Source: Sphingomonas koreensis
GTDB taxonomy: Bacteria > Pseudomonadota > Alphaproteobacteria > Sphingomonadales > Sphingomonadaceae
DNA length: 64,000 nucleotides
Direction: 5' to 3'
NCBI RefSeq assembly: GCF_002797435.1
Contig: NZ_PGEN01000001.1
Span: 3,842,501 to 3,906,500 of the forward strand
Shown here one piece after another: positions 9,531 through 18,173 of the stretch (positions are counted from its first letter, which is position 1; each line of letters begins with the position of its first letter). The translations under genes and the position numbers were made by a program. The notes below the pieces were generated by a model. The model worked only from the letters and a program-made list of their open reading frames with translations. It made no database searches and was not told the origin of the DNA.

Positions 9531-10178
9531 ATGAACATCATCCTGTTGGGGCCTCCGGGGGCCGGCAAGGGTACCCAGGCGTCGCGGCTCGAGGACGAGC
9601 GCGGCATGGTCCAGCTTTCGACCGGCGACATGCTGCGCGCTGCGGTGAAGGCGGGCACGCCGGTTGGTCTCAAGGCCAAGGCGGTGATGGAGGCGGGCGA
9701 GCTCGTCTCCGACGAGATCGTTAGCGGCATCATCGGCGAGAGCCTTGACGGCCTCGGCGAGAAGGGCGCGATCTTCGATGGCTATCCCCGCACCGCTGCG
9801 CAAGCCGACTCGCTCGACACGATCCTGGCCGACCGCGGCCGCACGCTCGACCATGTGATCGAGCTGGTGGTGGACGAGGACGCGCTGGTCGAGCGCATCA
9901 CCGGCCGCTTCACCTGCGCCAACTGCGGCGAGGGCTATCACGACACGTTCAAGCAGCCGAAGGTCGCGGGCAAGTGCGACCAGTGCGGCGGGACCGAGTT
10001 CAAGCGCCGCCCCGACGACAATGAGGAAACGGTGCGCACCCGCATGGCTGAGTATCGCGCCAAGACCGCGCCGATCCTGCCGATCTACGAAGCGCGCGGC
10101 CTGGTGAAGCGCGTCGATGGCATGGCCGATATCGCCGAGGTGACCGCGGCGATCGAGGCGATCCTGGACGGCAAATAG
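9531..10178 (+). CDS. adk: Adenylate kinase (zinc-binding LID)
   Basis: Adenylate kinase catalyses ATP + AMP = 2 ADP in the cytoplasm. The 215-aa product has the P-loop GPPGAGKGT at residues 7-15 and the AMP-binding region with FDGYPRT near 82-88. The long LID domain carries four cysteines at about 129, 132, 149 and 152 (CANC ... CDQC), predicting a structural zinc site. RBS GGAG lies 5 nt before the ATG. It is the last plus-strand gene of the cluster; the usual next genes rpsM-rpsK-rpoA-rplQ do not follow. Confidence 0.97.
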   Translation: MNIILLGPPGAGKGTQASRLEDERGMVQLSTGDMLRAAVKAGTPVGLKAKAVMEAGELVSDEIVSGIIGESLDGLGEKGAIFDGYPRTAAQADSLDTILADRGRTLDHVIELVVDEDALVERITGRFTCANCGEGYHDTFKQPKVAGKCDQCGGTEFKRRPDDNEETVRTRMAEYRAKTAPILPIYEARGLVKRVDGMADIAEVTAAIEAILDGK

Positions 10179-10188
10179 GGTATGCCGC

Positions 10189-10212
10189 CCGCGCCCCGAT
10201 CACGGGGCGCGG
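10189..10212. terminator. Bidirectional terminator between adk and amidase
   Basis: A perfect 10-bp GC stem (CCGCGCCCCG, loop ATCA, CGGGGCGCGG) lies between the convergent adk and amidase genes. No T run follows on either side, so strength is uncertain, but the placement fits a shared terminator. Confidence 0.55.
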
Positions 10213-10215
10213 CGG

Positions 10216-11772
10216 TCAGCGCCGGAGCGCGCCGGGAAGCGCCTGCGCTATCCAGGGCGATGCGTTCTCATAGGCATGGCCGACCTGCAGGACGGCGAGG
10301 TCCGCATGGTTAGGGCCGATGATCTGAATCCCGATCGGAAGCCGCCGCGCCCCGCCGAACCCGGCGGGTGCCGCCAGGACCGGCAGTCCTGCCATCGTCG
10401 CGGGTAGGGTGACCTCCATCCACCGGTGATAGCTGTCCATCTCGCGTCCCGCGATGCTGCGCGGCCAGTGCTGTTCGACGTCGAACGGGAAGACCTGCGC
10501 GGTGGGCAGGATCAGGAAATCGTAGCGGTCGAACAGATCGCGAAACGCCTGATAGATGCGCGCGCGTCCTTCCGAGGCTTCGGCGACCTGCCGACCGGTC
10601 AGCTTGAGATAGCCCTCAACCTCCCAGATTGCTTCCGGCTTCATCTGGCGGCGCTTGGCCGGGTCGGAGTAATGACCGATCAGGTCGGCTCCGACCGACC
10701 AGTGGCGGAGCGTTACCGCGGTGCGCCACATCTCCTCGGCGGACAGGCTCAGCCGCGCCGCCTCGACCGCCATGCCGATGCTGCGGAAGGCCGACAGCGC
10801 CTTTTCGCAGGTGTCGAGCACACCCGGCTCGGTTGCAAGCGCACCCTGCAGGTCGCCGAGCCAGCCGACGCGGCGGCCCTTCCACTCGCGGTCGAGTGAT
10901 CCGGCGAAGCGGGCGGGATCCTCCGTGAGCGAGAAGGGGGAGCGGGAATCCGGCCCGGCCTGAACCGAAAGCAGGAAGGCGACGTCACGGACACGCCGCG
11001 CCATCGGGCCCGAGACTGCGAAGGTCTGGCCGAACACGTCGCTCGACGGCACCGACGGTACGCGGCCGAACGAGGGGCGGTAGCCGAAGACATTGTTCCA
11101 GCCCGCCGGGTTACGCAGCGAGCCGCCGAAATCGCTGCCATCTGCCAGCGGCACCATGCGGAGTGCCAGCGCGACCGCGGCTCCACCGCTGCTGCCTCCG
11201 GCCGACACCGCGGGGTTCCAGGCATTGCGCGTTACGCCGAACAGCGGATTGAAGCTGTGCGAGCCCAGCGCGAATTCGGGGACGTTGGTCTTGCCGATGA
11301 AGATCGCGCCGGCGTTGCGCATCCGCGACACGACGAGCGAGTCGGCGGTCGGGACATTCTCGCGCAGGATCGGGGTGCCCTGGGTGAACGGGATGCCGGC
11401 TGCGGGCGCGGTATCCTTCACGGCGTGGGGAAAGCCATGGAGCGGGCCGTGGAAGCGTCCGGCGGCGGCATCCGCGTCGCAGGCGGCCGCCGCCTTGAGG
11501 AGCCGTTCGGGAGCGACGCGGGAGACGATCGCGTTGAAGCGCGGGTTGAGCGTGTCGATCTGCTCGAGGTGCGCGGTCATCACCTCCCGCGCCGACAAGA
11601 CGCGGCGACGGATGGCGGTGACGAGGTCGACGGCGTCCATCGCGGTGATCGAGTTCGTCCCGACGACAGGACGGGAGGTGGCTAGGGCCTGGGACGCGGC
11701 GAAGGCTGCGGGAGCGGCGAGCAGGGCGCGGCGCGTGATCGGCGTGCCGTTCGGTTCGGGATCGGTTCGCAT
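10216..11772 (-). CDS. Exported amidase (amidase signature family)
   Basis: Amidase signature enzymes hydrolyse carboxamides with a Ser-cisSer-Lys triad. The start chosen is ATG 11772 (518 aa): it puts a Tat-like signal TRRALLAAPAAFAA at residues 13-26, whereas the 40 further codons open upstream look unrelated. The triad is visible: Lys119 in PHAVKD, the glycine-serine loop GGSSGG at 192-197 and the nucleophile Ser218 in DFGGSLRNPA. Substrate cannot be deduced. The gene is alone on the minus strand, convergent with adk, and interrupts the usual ribosomal gene order. Confidence 0.85.
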   Translation of the reverse strand: MRTDPEPNGTPITRRALLAAPAAFAASQALATSRPVVGTNSITAMDAVDLVTAIRRRVLSAREVMTAHLEQIDTLNPRFNAIVSRVAPERLLKAAAACDADAAAGRFHGPLHGFPHAVKDTAPAAGIPFTQGTPILRENVPTADSLVVSRMRNAGAIFIGKTNVPEFALGSHSFNPLFGVTRNAWNPAVSAGGSSGGAAVALALRMVPLADGSDFGGSLRNPAGWNNVFGYRPSFGRVPSVPSSDVFGQTFAVSGPMARRVRDVAFLLSVQAGPDSRSPFSLTEDPARFAGSLDREWKGRRVGWLGDLQGALATEPGVLDTCEKALSAFRSIGMAVEAARLSLSAEEMWRTAVTLRHWSVGADLIGHYSDPAKRRQMKPEAIWEVEGYLKLTGRQVAEASEGRARIYQAFRDLFDRYDFLILPTAQVFPFDVEQHWPRSIAGREMDSYHRWMEVTLPATMAGLPVLAAPAGFGGARRLPIGIQIIGPNHADLAVLQVGHAYENASPWIAQALPGALRR

Positions 11773-11919
11773 CGGACCATCTAAGGCAGACCTGCGCGCT
11801 CCGGATACGTCCAACCGATAAAAGCGGCGGGGGCCAGCGGCGGTTTCAGGCGGCCTGTTCTTTGTCGGCGCGCAGGCTCGGCCCTTCCGCACCGGTCGCG
11901 GTCACGGCCTATTGTGAAG

Positions 11920-11949
11920 CGGGCCGCCGCCTCCAAGGACAGCGGCCCG
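11920..11949 (-). terminator. Terminator after the VOC gene
   Basis: CGGGCCGC (11920-11927) and GCGGCCCG (11942-11949) are perfect inverted arms just 3' of the minus-strand VOC gene, 13 nt beyond its stop. No long T run is present. Confidence 0.45.
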
Positions 11950-11962
11950 GCTCATCCGGCGA

Positions 11963-12406
11963 TCAGCCCTGTCCAGGCGTCCAGCCGTCGGTGGGGTTGG
12001 TGTTGACCATCCACGGCACGCCGAACCGGTCGACCAACGAGCCGTAACCGGGCGACCAGAAGGTCTCGGCGAAGGGCATGACCACGCGGCCGCCCTCGGA
12101 CAGGGCATCGAACCAGCGCTGGGCCTCGTCCTTGTCCTCGCTGTGCAGGGTGACGTCGAAGCCGTTCTTGGGCTTGTCGATGTTCGGGGCCCATTCGATG
12201 TCCATGTCGGCGCCCATGATCGACTGATCGCCCACGTCCATCCAGCAATGCATCAGCCAGTCCTTCTTGTCCTCGGCGACGGGCATTTCGGGCGGTGCGT
12301 CGCCATAGGGCATGGCGGCGGTGATCGTGCCGCCCAGCACCTTGGCGTAGAATTCGAAGGCTTCGCGGCACTGGCCCTGAAAGCTCAGGCTGGTCACGAT
12401 TTTCAT
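11963..12406 (-). CDS. VOC/PhnB-like protein
   Basis: The 147-aa product is a vicinal-oxygen-chelate superfamily member of the PhnB/YjdN type (labelled 3-demethylubiquinone methyltransferase-like in some databases, without that activity). It starts MKIVTSLSFQGQCREAFEFY, has the AMPYGDAPPEM segment near 33-43 and ends with FGVPWMVNTNP, all typical of the subgroup. RBS GGAG precedes the ATG. A terminator hairpin follows the stop. The biochemical role is unknown. Confidence 0.8.
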   Translation of the reverse strand: MKIVTSLSFQGQCREAFEFYAKVLGGTITAAMPYGDAPPEMPVAEDKKDWLMHCWMDVGDQSIMGADMDIEWAPNIDKPKNGFDVTLHSEDKDEAQRWFDALSEGGRVVMPFAETFWSPGYGSLVDRFGVPWMVNTNPTDGWTPGQG

Positions 12407-12502
12407 GACAGGCTCTCCTTGGTTCGGCCGCCTGACGCGGCGCTGGCGGAGTATAGACGCTTTCGCTGCGTTTTGGTGTCAGTAGCGCGCCCTGCCGTGC
12501 AA

Positions 12503-12541
12503 GGAAAAGGGCCGCCGCCCCGGAGGACGACGGCCCGGTTT
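12503..12541 (-). terminator. Terminator of the decarboxylase gene
   Basis: On the minus strand, arms GGGCCG and CGGCCC enclose a GC-rich loop and are followed by TTTTCCTT, a good intrinsic terminator shape about 20 nt after the decarboxylase stop. Confidence 0.65.
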
Positions 12542-12560
12542 TCTGGTCCGGTCTCGACCC

Positions 12561-13769
12561 TCAGCGGCGCGCGCGGCGCTTGAACTGGTCGAGGCTGACG
12601 ACGTTGGTCGGCCGCTCGATCGCGATGCCCGAATAGAGCGTCGCCATCGGTTCGTCGGTCACTTCATGGACGGTGTCGGACCCGAAGCCGTTGAACGCGG
12701 TCCGCATTGCGCAGCCATAGGCGCCGAGCATGCCGACTTCGATATAGTCGCCCGCAGCCACGTCCGCCGGCAGCTCGAACGGACCCGCCATGTGATCCAT
12801 GTCGTCGCACGTCGGGCCGTAGAAGCTGAACGCCTCGGTCTCTGCAGCCACGCCCTCGCGCAACAGCGTGACCGGGAAGCGCCAGCCGACATGCGCCGCA
12901 TCGAACAGCGCGCCATAGGCGCCGTCGTTGATGTACAGTTCGTCGCCGCGGCGTTTTTCGACGCGCACGATCAGCGAGCTGTACTCGGCGCACAGCGCGC
13001 GGCCCGGCTCGCACCACAGCTCGGCGCTGTACGAGATCGGCAGATTCTCGAACGCATTGTGGATCACGCCGAAATAGGCGTCGAGCGGCGGCGGCTCCAT
13101 GCCCGGATAGGTCGAGGGGAAGCCCCCGCCGACATCGACGATGTCGACCGTGACCGACGAGGCGACGATGGCGACGCGAACGCGCTCCATCGCCTCGGCA
13201 TAGGCCGCGGGGGTCATCGCCTGGCTACCGACATGGAAGCAGATGCCGAGCGCGTCGGCGGCCTGGCGGGTCGCGACGAGCAGCTCCGCCACATCCTCCG
13301 GCTCCGCACCGAACTTGGCGGCGAGGCTGAGCTTCGAGTGATCCGACGAGACGCGGATGCGCACGCACAGGTTCAGATCCTGCGCACCACGGGTGGCACG
13401 GACGATCTTCTCCAGCTCGTCCATCGTGTCGAGGCTGAAGGTGCGCACGCCATGGACGAAATACGCTTCCTCGATCGCTTCCTCGGCCTTGACCGGGTGC
13501 ATGAAGCACAGGACGGCCTTGGGCAGGGCGCGGCGCGCCATGCGCACCTCGCCGATCGACGCGACGTCGTAATGCGTGATTCCGGCATCCCAGAGGATCT
13601 GGAGAAGCTCAGGAGACGGGTTGGCCTTGACGGCATACATCGTCGTCCCCGGAAACTTCTCGACGAAGAATCGGGCTGCTCGCTTTGCTGCGTGCGGACG
13701 AACGAGCGTTACCGGCTCGACGGGACGAAGGGCTTTCGCTAGCCCGAGCGCGCTATGATGCTTGTGCAA
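12561..13769 (-). CDS. Ornithine/lysine decarboxylase, PLP fold type III
   Basis: This enzyme decarboxylates ornithine (possibly also lysine) to putrescine (or cadaverine), the entry to polyamine synthesis. The start proposed is TTG 13769: GGAGGT lies 8 nt upstream and the product then begins MHKHHSALGLAKALRP (402 aa). Longer frames exist upstream but lack an RBS. The PLP lysine is Lys48 in YAVKAN, the glycine-rich phosphate loop is DVGGGFPS, and the active-site cysteine is about residue 321 in GPTCDDMDHM, the eukaryotic-type ODC pattern. It stands alone with its own terminator and is divergent from the dehydratase gene. Confidence 0.88.
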   Translation of the reverse strand: MHKHHSALGLAKALRPVEPVTLVRPHAAKRAARFFVEKFPGTTMYAVKANPSPELLQILWDAGITHYDVASIGEVRMARRALPKAVLCFMHPVKAEEAIEEAYFVHGVRTFSLDTMDELEKIVRATRGAQDLNLCVRIRVSSDHSKLSLAAKFGAEPEDVAELLVATRQAADALGICFHVGSQAMTPAAYAEAMERVRVAIVASSVTVDIVDVGGGFPSTYPGMEPPPLDAYFGVIHNAFENLPISYSAELWCEPGRALCAEYSSLIVRVEKRRGDELYINDGAYGALFDAAHVGWRFPVTLLREGVAAETEAFSFYGPTCDDMDHMAGPFELPADVAAGDYIEVGMLGAYGCAMRTAFNGFGSDTVHEVTDEPMATLYSGIAIERPTNVVSLDQFKRRARR

Positions 13770-13916
13770 CTCAAGGGACCTCCAATTGCCTTGCGGCATA
13801 CGGTGAAAACACTGCCTTGCGGTGGAAGTCCCATGGGGCAGCGGAGGGGTCATTTAGGGTCGGTCCCCCCCCTTGTAAAGTGATTCCGGGGGCGAATTAA
13901 CGATGCGGGGTGATTT

Positions 13917-14885
13917 GTGACGATTCTGAGACAGCCGACACGGGCCGGGGTGCGGGATGCGGCAGCAAAGGTGGCGGCGATCCTGCCGCCGACGCCGCTG
14001 CTTGTGGCGGAAATCCGCGGAATTCCGGTGATGTTCAAGGCCGAGTGCCTGCAGCCGATCGGCGCGTTCAAGATCCGCGGCGCATGGCACCGGCTGACCG
14101 CGATCGACCCCGAGCAGCGCGAGAAGGGAGTCGTCGCCTTCTCGTCGGGCAACCATGCACAGGGCGTGGCCTGGGCCGCGAAGCGACTCGGCATCCCCGC
14201 GGTCATCGTGATGCCGGCCGATGCGCCGGCGGCGAAGCGCGATTCGACGCTGGCGCTGGGCGCGGAGGTCGTGGCGTACGACCGGATGAAGGAAGATCGC
14301 GTCAAGATCGCCGCGCACCTCGCCCATGCCCGCGGCGCGACGCTGGTGCCGCCGTTCGACGATCCGTGGATCATCGAGGGGCAGGGGAGCATGGCGATCG
14401 AGGTGCTCACGCAAGCCGCGGAGATGCGGCTGCCCGATCCTGGCCGGATCGTCGTGCCGTGCGGCGGCGGCGGGCTGGCCTCGGGCGTGACGCTGGCGCT
14501 GCCCGAGGCGCAGACCACGATCGTCGAGCCGGAGGGCTGGGACGACATGTGCCGCAGCCTCGCCAATGGCTGGATTGAATCGATCGGCGAGTCCCCGCCG
14601 CCGACGGCGTGCGACGCACTCCAGACCTTCCAGCCCGCACAACTGACCTTCGACGTGCTGTCGCGGCGTGGCGCGACCGGCGTGGCGGTGAGCGAAGCCG
14701 AGGTGCGGGCGGCGCAGCGCTGGGCGGCGCGCAAGCTGCGGCTGGTGGTCGAGCCGGGCGGCGCGGTGGCGCTCGCCGCATTGCTGGCTGGCAAGGTCGA
14801 TCCGACGCCGGACACGCTGGTGATCCTGTCGGGCGGCAATGCCGATCCGGATGCCTATGCCAGGGTGCTGGCGTCGAGCGACTGA
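13917..14885 (+). CDS. Threonine/serine dehydratase-like PLP enzyme (fold type II)
   Basis: The 322-aa product resembles catabolic threonine/serine dehydratases and serine racemases, which eliminate water from hydroxy amino acids to give keto acids. It starts at GTG 13917. The PLP lysine is Lys52 in GAFKIRGA, the asparagine loop SSGNHAQG is at 76-83 and the phosphate-binding loop CGGGGLASG at 182-190. There is no C-terminal ACT domain, so it is the short, non-biosynthetic form. The 150-nt divergent gap to the decarboxylase carries no clear operator. Confidence 0.82.
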   Translation: MTILRQPTRAGVRDAAAKVAAILPPTPLLVAEIRGIPVMFKAECLQPIGAFKIRGAWHRLTAIDPEQREKGVVAFSSGNHAQGVAWAAKRLGIPAVIVMPADAPAAKRDSTLALGAEVVAYDRMKEDRVKIAAHLAHARGATLVPPFDDPWIIEGQGSMAIEVLTQAAEMRLPDPGRIVVPCGGGGLASGVTLALPEAQTTIVEPEGWDDMCRSLANGWIESIGESPPPTACDALQTFQPAQLTFDVLSRRGATGVAVSEAEVRAAQRWAARKLRLVVEPGGAVALAALLAGKVDPTPDTLVILSGGNADPDAYARVLASSD

Positions 14886-14913
14886 GCGCCGGCGAAGTTC
14901 GCGAAGGTAGTCC

Positions 14914-15050
14914 GCAATGCGGGGTTTGCGGGCGATGCGACGGAAACGCGGCGGGTTCGGGACGGGAACGCGACAGCCAAGCGACACATAGACGACGGTG
15001 ACGCGACACCTCCGCGCCACCGACGCGACAGGTGCGCGACACCCATGCGC
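14914..15050 (-). repeat. Interspersed CGCGACA-rich repeat, copy A
   Basis: No gene is seen from 14886 to 15150. The stretch is dominated by CGCGACA/GCGACA words. Read on the minus strand it holds AGGTGTCGCGTCACCGTCG (15011 down to 14993) and ends in AAACCCCGCAT; the same two landmarks, in the same order and about 90 bp apart, occur at 36480-36564 on the plus strand. The two stretches are therefore probably copies of one degenerate element. Confidence 0.55.
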
Positions 15051-15150
15051 CAGCGAAGAGCGATGTGTGTTGCAGCCGGAAGATGCTGGCCGGTATTCCA
15101 CCGATCAGGATAGATCAGACGAATTCCAACATTGGAAGGGCGCGCCGCCC

Positions 15151-15411
15151 CTATTCCGGCTGCTGCACGACTGCTGCCACGATTCGTCGGACCAGGGGCA
15201 GGATGACCAGCAACGCGGGGAAGGCGACTGCCCAGGACGTGCCCCAGGCCCGGGGCCATGACAGCATGAATGCGGTGCCCGGTCCGGTATTCATGAGGGT
15301 CGCCACCGCGGATACGATGGCCGACATGAGGATCGAGATCAGGAGCGGCGCCAGCCATCGCGCACAGGCGGCGGGTAGCTTTCGACGGTCGGGCCGGGCG
15401 CCGTCATGCAT
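15151..15411 (-). CDS. DUF2798 small membrane protein
   Basis: The start at ATG 15411 gives 86 aa and overlaps the end of the NmrA-like gene by 8 nt, with GGGGGAG as RBS inside that gene; this is a better start than the ATG 57 nt further upstream. Two hydrophobic helices (about residues 20-41 and 55-80) with the LISILMSAIVS and SWAVAFPALLVILP pattern match the DUF2798 family. Function unknown. Translational coupling suggests it acts with the NmrA-like protein. Confidence 0.75.
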   Translation of the reverse strand: MHDGARPDRRKLPAACARWLAPLLISILMSAIVSAVATLMNTGPGTAFMLSWPRAWGTSWAVAFPALLVILPLVRRIVAAVVQQPE

Positions 15412-16309
15412 CAAGCGTCTCCCCCGGGTTTCCGGTGAGGTTCCAGTCTGCGGCCAGATCGCGGACATAGTCCTTCAGCGTGGTCGGGCGACGGCCCAGC
15501 GCGGCGGCGAGCGTGAGCGGATTCCCCCCAAGGCCGTATCGCCGATAGTGATCATGGACCTTGGCAAGCAGCCCCAACTGGCGATCGTCATAGGGGAGCT
15601 GCGACGCGAGCGCCCATTCGGAGAAGGGCAATTCCTGCGCTTCGATCGGACGGCCCAGCTCCTCCGACATGATCCGGGCGATCTCCACACGGCTGTACAT
15701 CCCGGCGCATAGGTCGAGCGTGGCATAGGCGAGACCGTCGCGCGTCAATGCGGTCGCGGCCACCTCTGCGACATCGCGGTAATCGACGCGGGCAATTCGG
15801 CTGCCGTTGGGGAATGGTTCGGCAAATCGGCCGGTGCGCAGGATGGACGGCCACATCAGGCCGATATTCTGCATGAAGTTGGCGGGATGGAGAATCGTGT
15901 ATTCGAGGCTGGACGCGTAGATCGCTTCCTCGACCGGGACCTTGCTCGCATGATTCTGCAGCCGCAGGTTCGTCGGCTGGATCACCGACGAGAAGACGAA
16001 CTTGCGGACGTTCGCCTTGATGGCCGCCTCCACGACCGCCAGACCCATCGCCGCCTCGTCCGCGGCGAAGGCGGGGCCGATGTAGAAGACGCCATCCATT
16101 CCGTCGGCCGCCCTGATGAGCGACTGGCGATCGCGGAGATCGCCCAACACCGTTTCGGTCGCACCCGCAGCGGTGGCGATCGCGGCGCGGCGTTCGTCCC
16201 GAACCAGCGCCCGAACAGACGCACCCTGTCTGCGCAATGCCGGTACCACGAGACCGGCGAACTTGCCGGTCGCGCCGATGACCAGGACCCTGATCGAAGA
16301 TCGTTCCAT
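15404..16309 (-). CDS. NmrA-like NAD(P)-binding protein
   Basis: An atypical short-chain dehydrogenase fold of the NmrA/NAD(P)H-binding type, 301 aa. The dinucleotide loop GATGKFAG is at residues 12-19. Residues 108-115 (SSVIQPTN) and TILHPANFMQN near 148 fit the family, while the classical YxxxK pair is absent, as in many NmrA proteins. It may be a redox sensor or a quinone/NADPH oxidoreductase. It is coupled to the DUF2798 gene and divergent from a LysR regulator with a shared operator-like region. Confidence 0.8.
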   Translation of the reverse strand: MERSSIRVLVIGATGKFAGLVVPALRRQGASVRALVRDERRAAIATAAGATETVLGDLRDRQSLIRAADGMDGVFYIGPAFAADEAAMGLAVVEAAIKANVRKFVFSSVIQPTNLRLQNHASKVPVEEAIYASSLEYTILHPANFMQNIGLMWPSILRTGRFAEPFPNGSRIARVDYRDVAEVAATALTRDGLAYATLDLCAGMYSRVEIARIMSEELGRPIEAQELPFSEWALASQLPYDDRQLGLLAKVHDHYRRYGLGGNPLTLAAALGRRPTTLKDYVRDLAADWNLTGNPGETLDA

Positions 16310-16357
16310 ATGCTGCCCTTTCAGAAGCTGTCGGAGCAGATCTAGATCATGTCGGAA

Positions 16358-16409
16358 ATCGAGATAATTGATGGTATTCGATAAGCTTTATCAACTGGAT
16401 CGAGATAAT
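16358..16409. promoter_or_regulatory. LysR-type operator region
   Basis: Between the divergent NmrA and LysR genes lies GATAA-GCT-TTATC (16380-16392), an interrupted palindrome of the T-N11-A kind, flanked by two identical 11-bp copies of ATCGAGATAAT at 16358 and 16399, 41 bp (about four helical turns) apart. This is a good candidate for the regulator's binding array. Confidence 0.6.
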
Positions 16410-16411
16410 CG

Positions 16412-17302
16412 TTGCGCATCACCGACCTGGAGGCATTTGTCGCAATTGCAGAGGCGGGCTCGTTGACGGCAGCTGCCCGGGAACTTGGGCGATCCTTGCA
16501 GACTGTGAGCCGATCGCTGGCCGCACTCGAAGCCGATGTGGGTGTCGAGCTTGTCCACCGTACCACCCGCCATTCGACGATGAGCGAGGCGGGGAGAGCC
16601 TTCTATCAACGGGTGAAGCCGGCGGTGACGGATATACGGGAAGCGCAAGGTGAGATGGCGGACAGCCGGATGGAGCCGAGGGGAACGCTTCGCGTTGGCG
16701 CTCCGGTCCTGTTCGGACCTGACTTTCTCGTTCCGATCCTGAGCGCCTATGCCGCGCGATATCCGGCAATGGAGATCGATCTCCAGCTTGCGGATTCCTT
16801 TGCGAACCTCGCGGAAGAGGGGTTGGATGTTGTCATCCGCATTGCCGACCTGCCCGATTCGGGACTGCAAAGCAGGCGGTTGGGCGCGCTGAGAAGAGTG
16901 GTGTTCGGCGCTCCGTCATATTTCGAGAAACATGGCCGGCCACAGCATCCGAGCGAACTACGCAGACATTCCTGCATTGTCAGGACTATCGATCGGCGGG
17001 TGGGGCATTGGACCTTCCAGATCGCCGGAAAGAGCCGCAGCGTAGCCGTGCAGGGCAGTTTCCGGACCAACACCATGACCGCGATCTACTCGGCGGTTCG
17101 AAGCGGCATGGGGCTGGGATATTCGCCGCTCTGGCAAATCCACCATCTGGTGGAAACCGGCGAGGTCGAGACGGTCCTGGAGGAATTCGAACCCGCACCG
17201 GTGCCAATCAACGTCCTGTGGCAGGAGAATCGACTGGCGCCGGCAAAGGTTCGGGAATTCGTGAAGCTGCTCGCCGGCCAGCTGGACCTCAATGGGCTAT
17301 AG
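16412..17302 (+). CDS. LysR-family transcriptional regulator
   Basis: The 296-aa product begins at TTG 16412. Residues 1-60 form the winged HTH (LEAFVAIAEAGSLTAAARELG ... VSRSLAALE), and residues 90-290 the periplasmic-binding-like effector domain. It most likely controls the divergent NmrA-DUF2798 pair and itself, given the operator-like repeats between them. The effector is unknown. Confidence 0.88.
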   Translation: MRITDLEAFVAIAEAGSLTAAARELGRSLQTVSRSLAALEADVGVELVHRTTRHSTMSEAGRAFYQRVKPAVTDIREAQGEMADSRMEPRGTLRVGAPVLFGPDFLVPILSAYAARYPAMEIDLQLADSFANLAEEGLDVVIRIADLPDSGLQSRRLGALRRVVFGAPSYFEKHGRPQHPSELRRHSCIVRTIDRRVGHWTFQIAGKSRSVAVQGSFRTNTMTAIYSAVRSGMGLGYSPLWQIHHLVETGEVETVLEEFEPAPVPINVLWQENRLAPAKVREFVKLLAGQLDLNGL

Positions 17303-17338
17303 CGGTTCCAGCCAGCGGGGTGGCGACGGCGCGCCCGT

Positions 17339-18148
17339 TTATCCGACGAACGCGCGCTCGATCACATAATGGCCCGGCTTGGCGTTCGAGCCTTCTTCGA
17401 AGCCGAGGCCGTCGAGCATCGCGGAGAGGTCCTTGATCATCTCCATGCTGCCGCACAGCATGATGCGGTCGGTCTCGGGATCGAGGCGCTTCTCGCCGCC
17501 CATCTGCGGGCCGAACAGCGCGCCATTTTCGATCAGCGTGCCGATGCGCTGGCTGGTCGGGAAGGGTTCGCGCGTCACGGTGGGCAGATAGCCGAACTGG
17601 AGCAGCGCCTGATCCTGGACCAGCGGGTCGCCGGCGAGCTGCGATTCCAGCTCCTCGCGGAAGGCGAGGTCGCTGACGCGGCGGACCGAGTGGACCAGCA
17701 GGATCTGGTTGAACATGTCATAGACGTCGGGGTCGCGCGCGAGGCTGAGGAAGGGCGCGAGGCCGGTGCCGGTGGACAGGAAGAACAGCCGCTTGCCGGG
17801 CAGCAGCGCGTCGGTGACGAGCGTGCCGGTGGGCTTGCGGCCGAGGAACAGCTGGTCGCCCGGCTGGATCAGCTGGAGCCGCGAGGTCAGCGGACCGTCA
17901 GGCACCTTGATCGACAGGAACTCCAGCTCCTCTGCATAAGCGGGGCTGGCGATCGAATAGGCGCGCAGCAGCGGGCGCCCTTCACCCGGCAGGCCGAGCA
18001 TGACGAACTCGCCCGAGCGGAAGCGGAAGCTTTGCGGGCGGGTGATGGTGAAGCTGAACAGATGCTCGTTCCAGTGACGCACGCTGGTCACGGTCTCGAC
18101 CGTCAGCGCCGCCGAAGGGGCGAGGGGGATATGGTTGCGGTCACTCAT
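17339..18148 (-). CDS. fpr: Ferredoxin-NADP+ reductase
   Basis: This flavoprotein moves electrons between NADPH and ferredoxin or flavodoxin. ATG 18148 gives 269 aa (MSDRNHIPLAPS). The FAD-binding RAYSIAS is at about residues 62-68, the NADP-binding STGTGLAPFLSL near 122-133, and the protein ends with the VIERAFVG tail usual for bacterial subclass I enzymes. It follows the 141-codon hypothetical gene by 25 nt on the same strand and may be co-transcribed with it. Confidence 0.92.
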   Translation of the reverse strand: MSDRNHIPLAPSAALTVETVTSVRHWNEHLFSFTITRPQSFRFRSGEFVMLGLPGEGRPLLRAYSIASPAYAEELEFLSIKVPDGPLTSRLQLIQPGDQLFLGRKPTGTLVTDALLPGKRLFFLSTGTGLAPFLSLARDPDVYDMFNQILLVHSVRRVSDLAFREELESQLAGDPLVQDQALLQFGYLPTVTREPFPTSQRIGTLIENGALFGPQMGGEKRLDPETDRIMLCGSMEMIKDLSAMLDGLGFEEGSNAKPGHYVIERAFVG

Positions 18149-18173
18149 CAGTTCGGTTTCCCAGCACTTCAAC

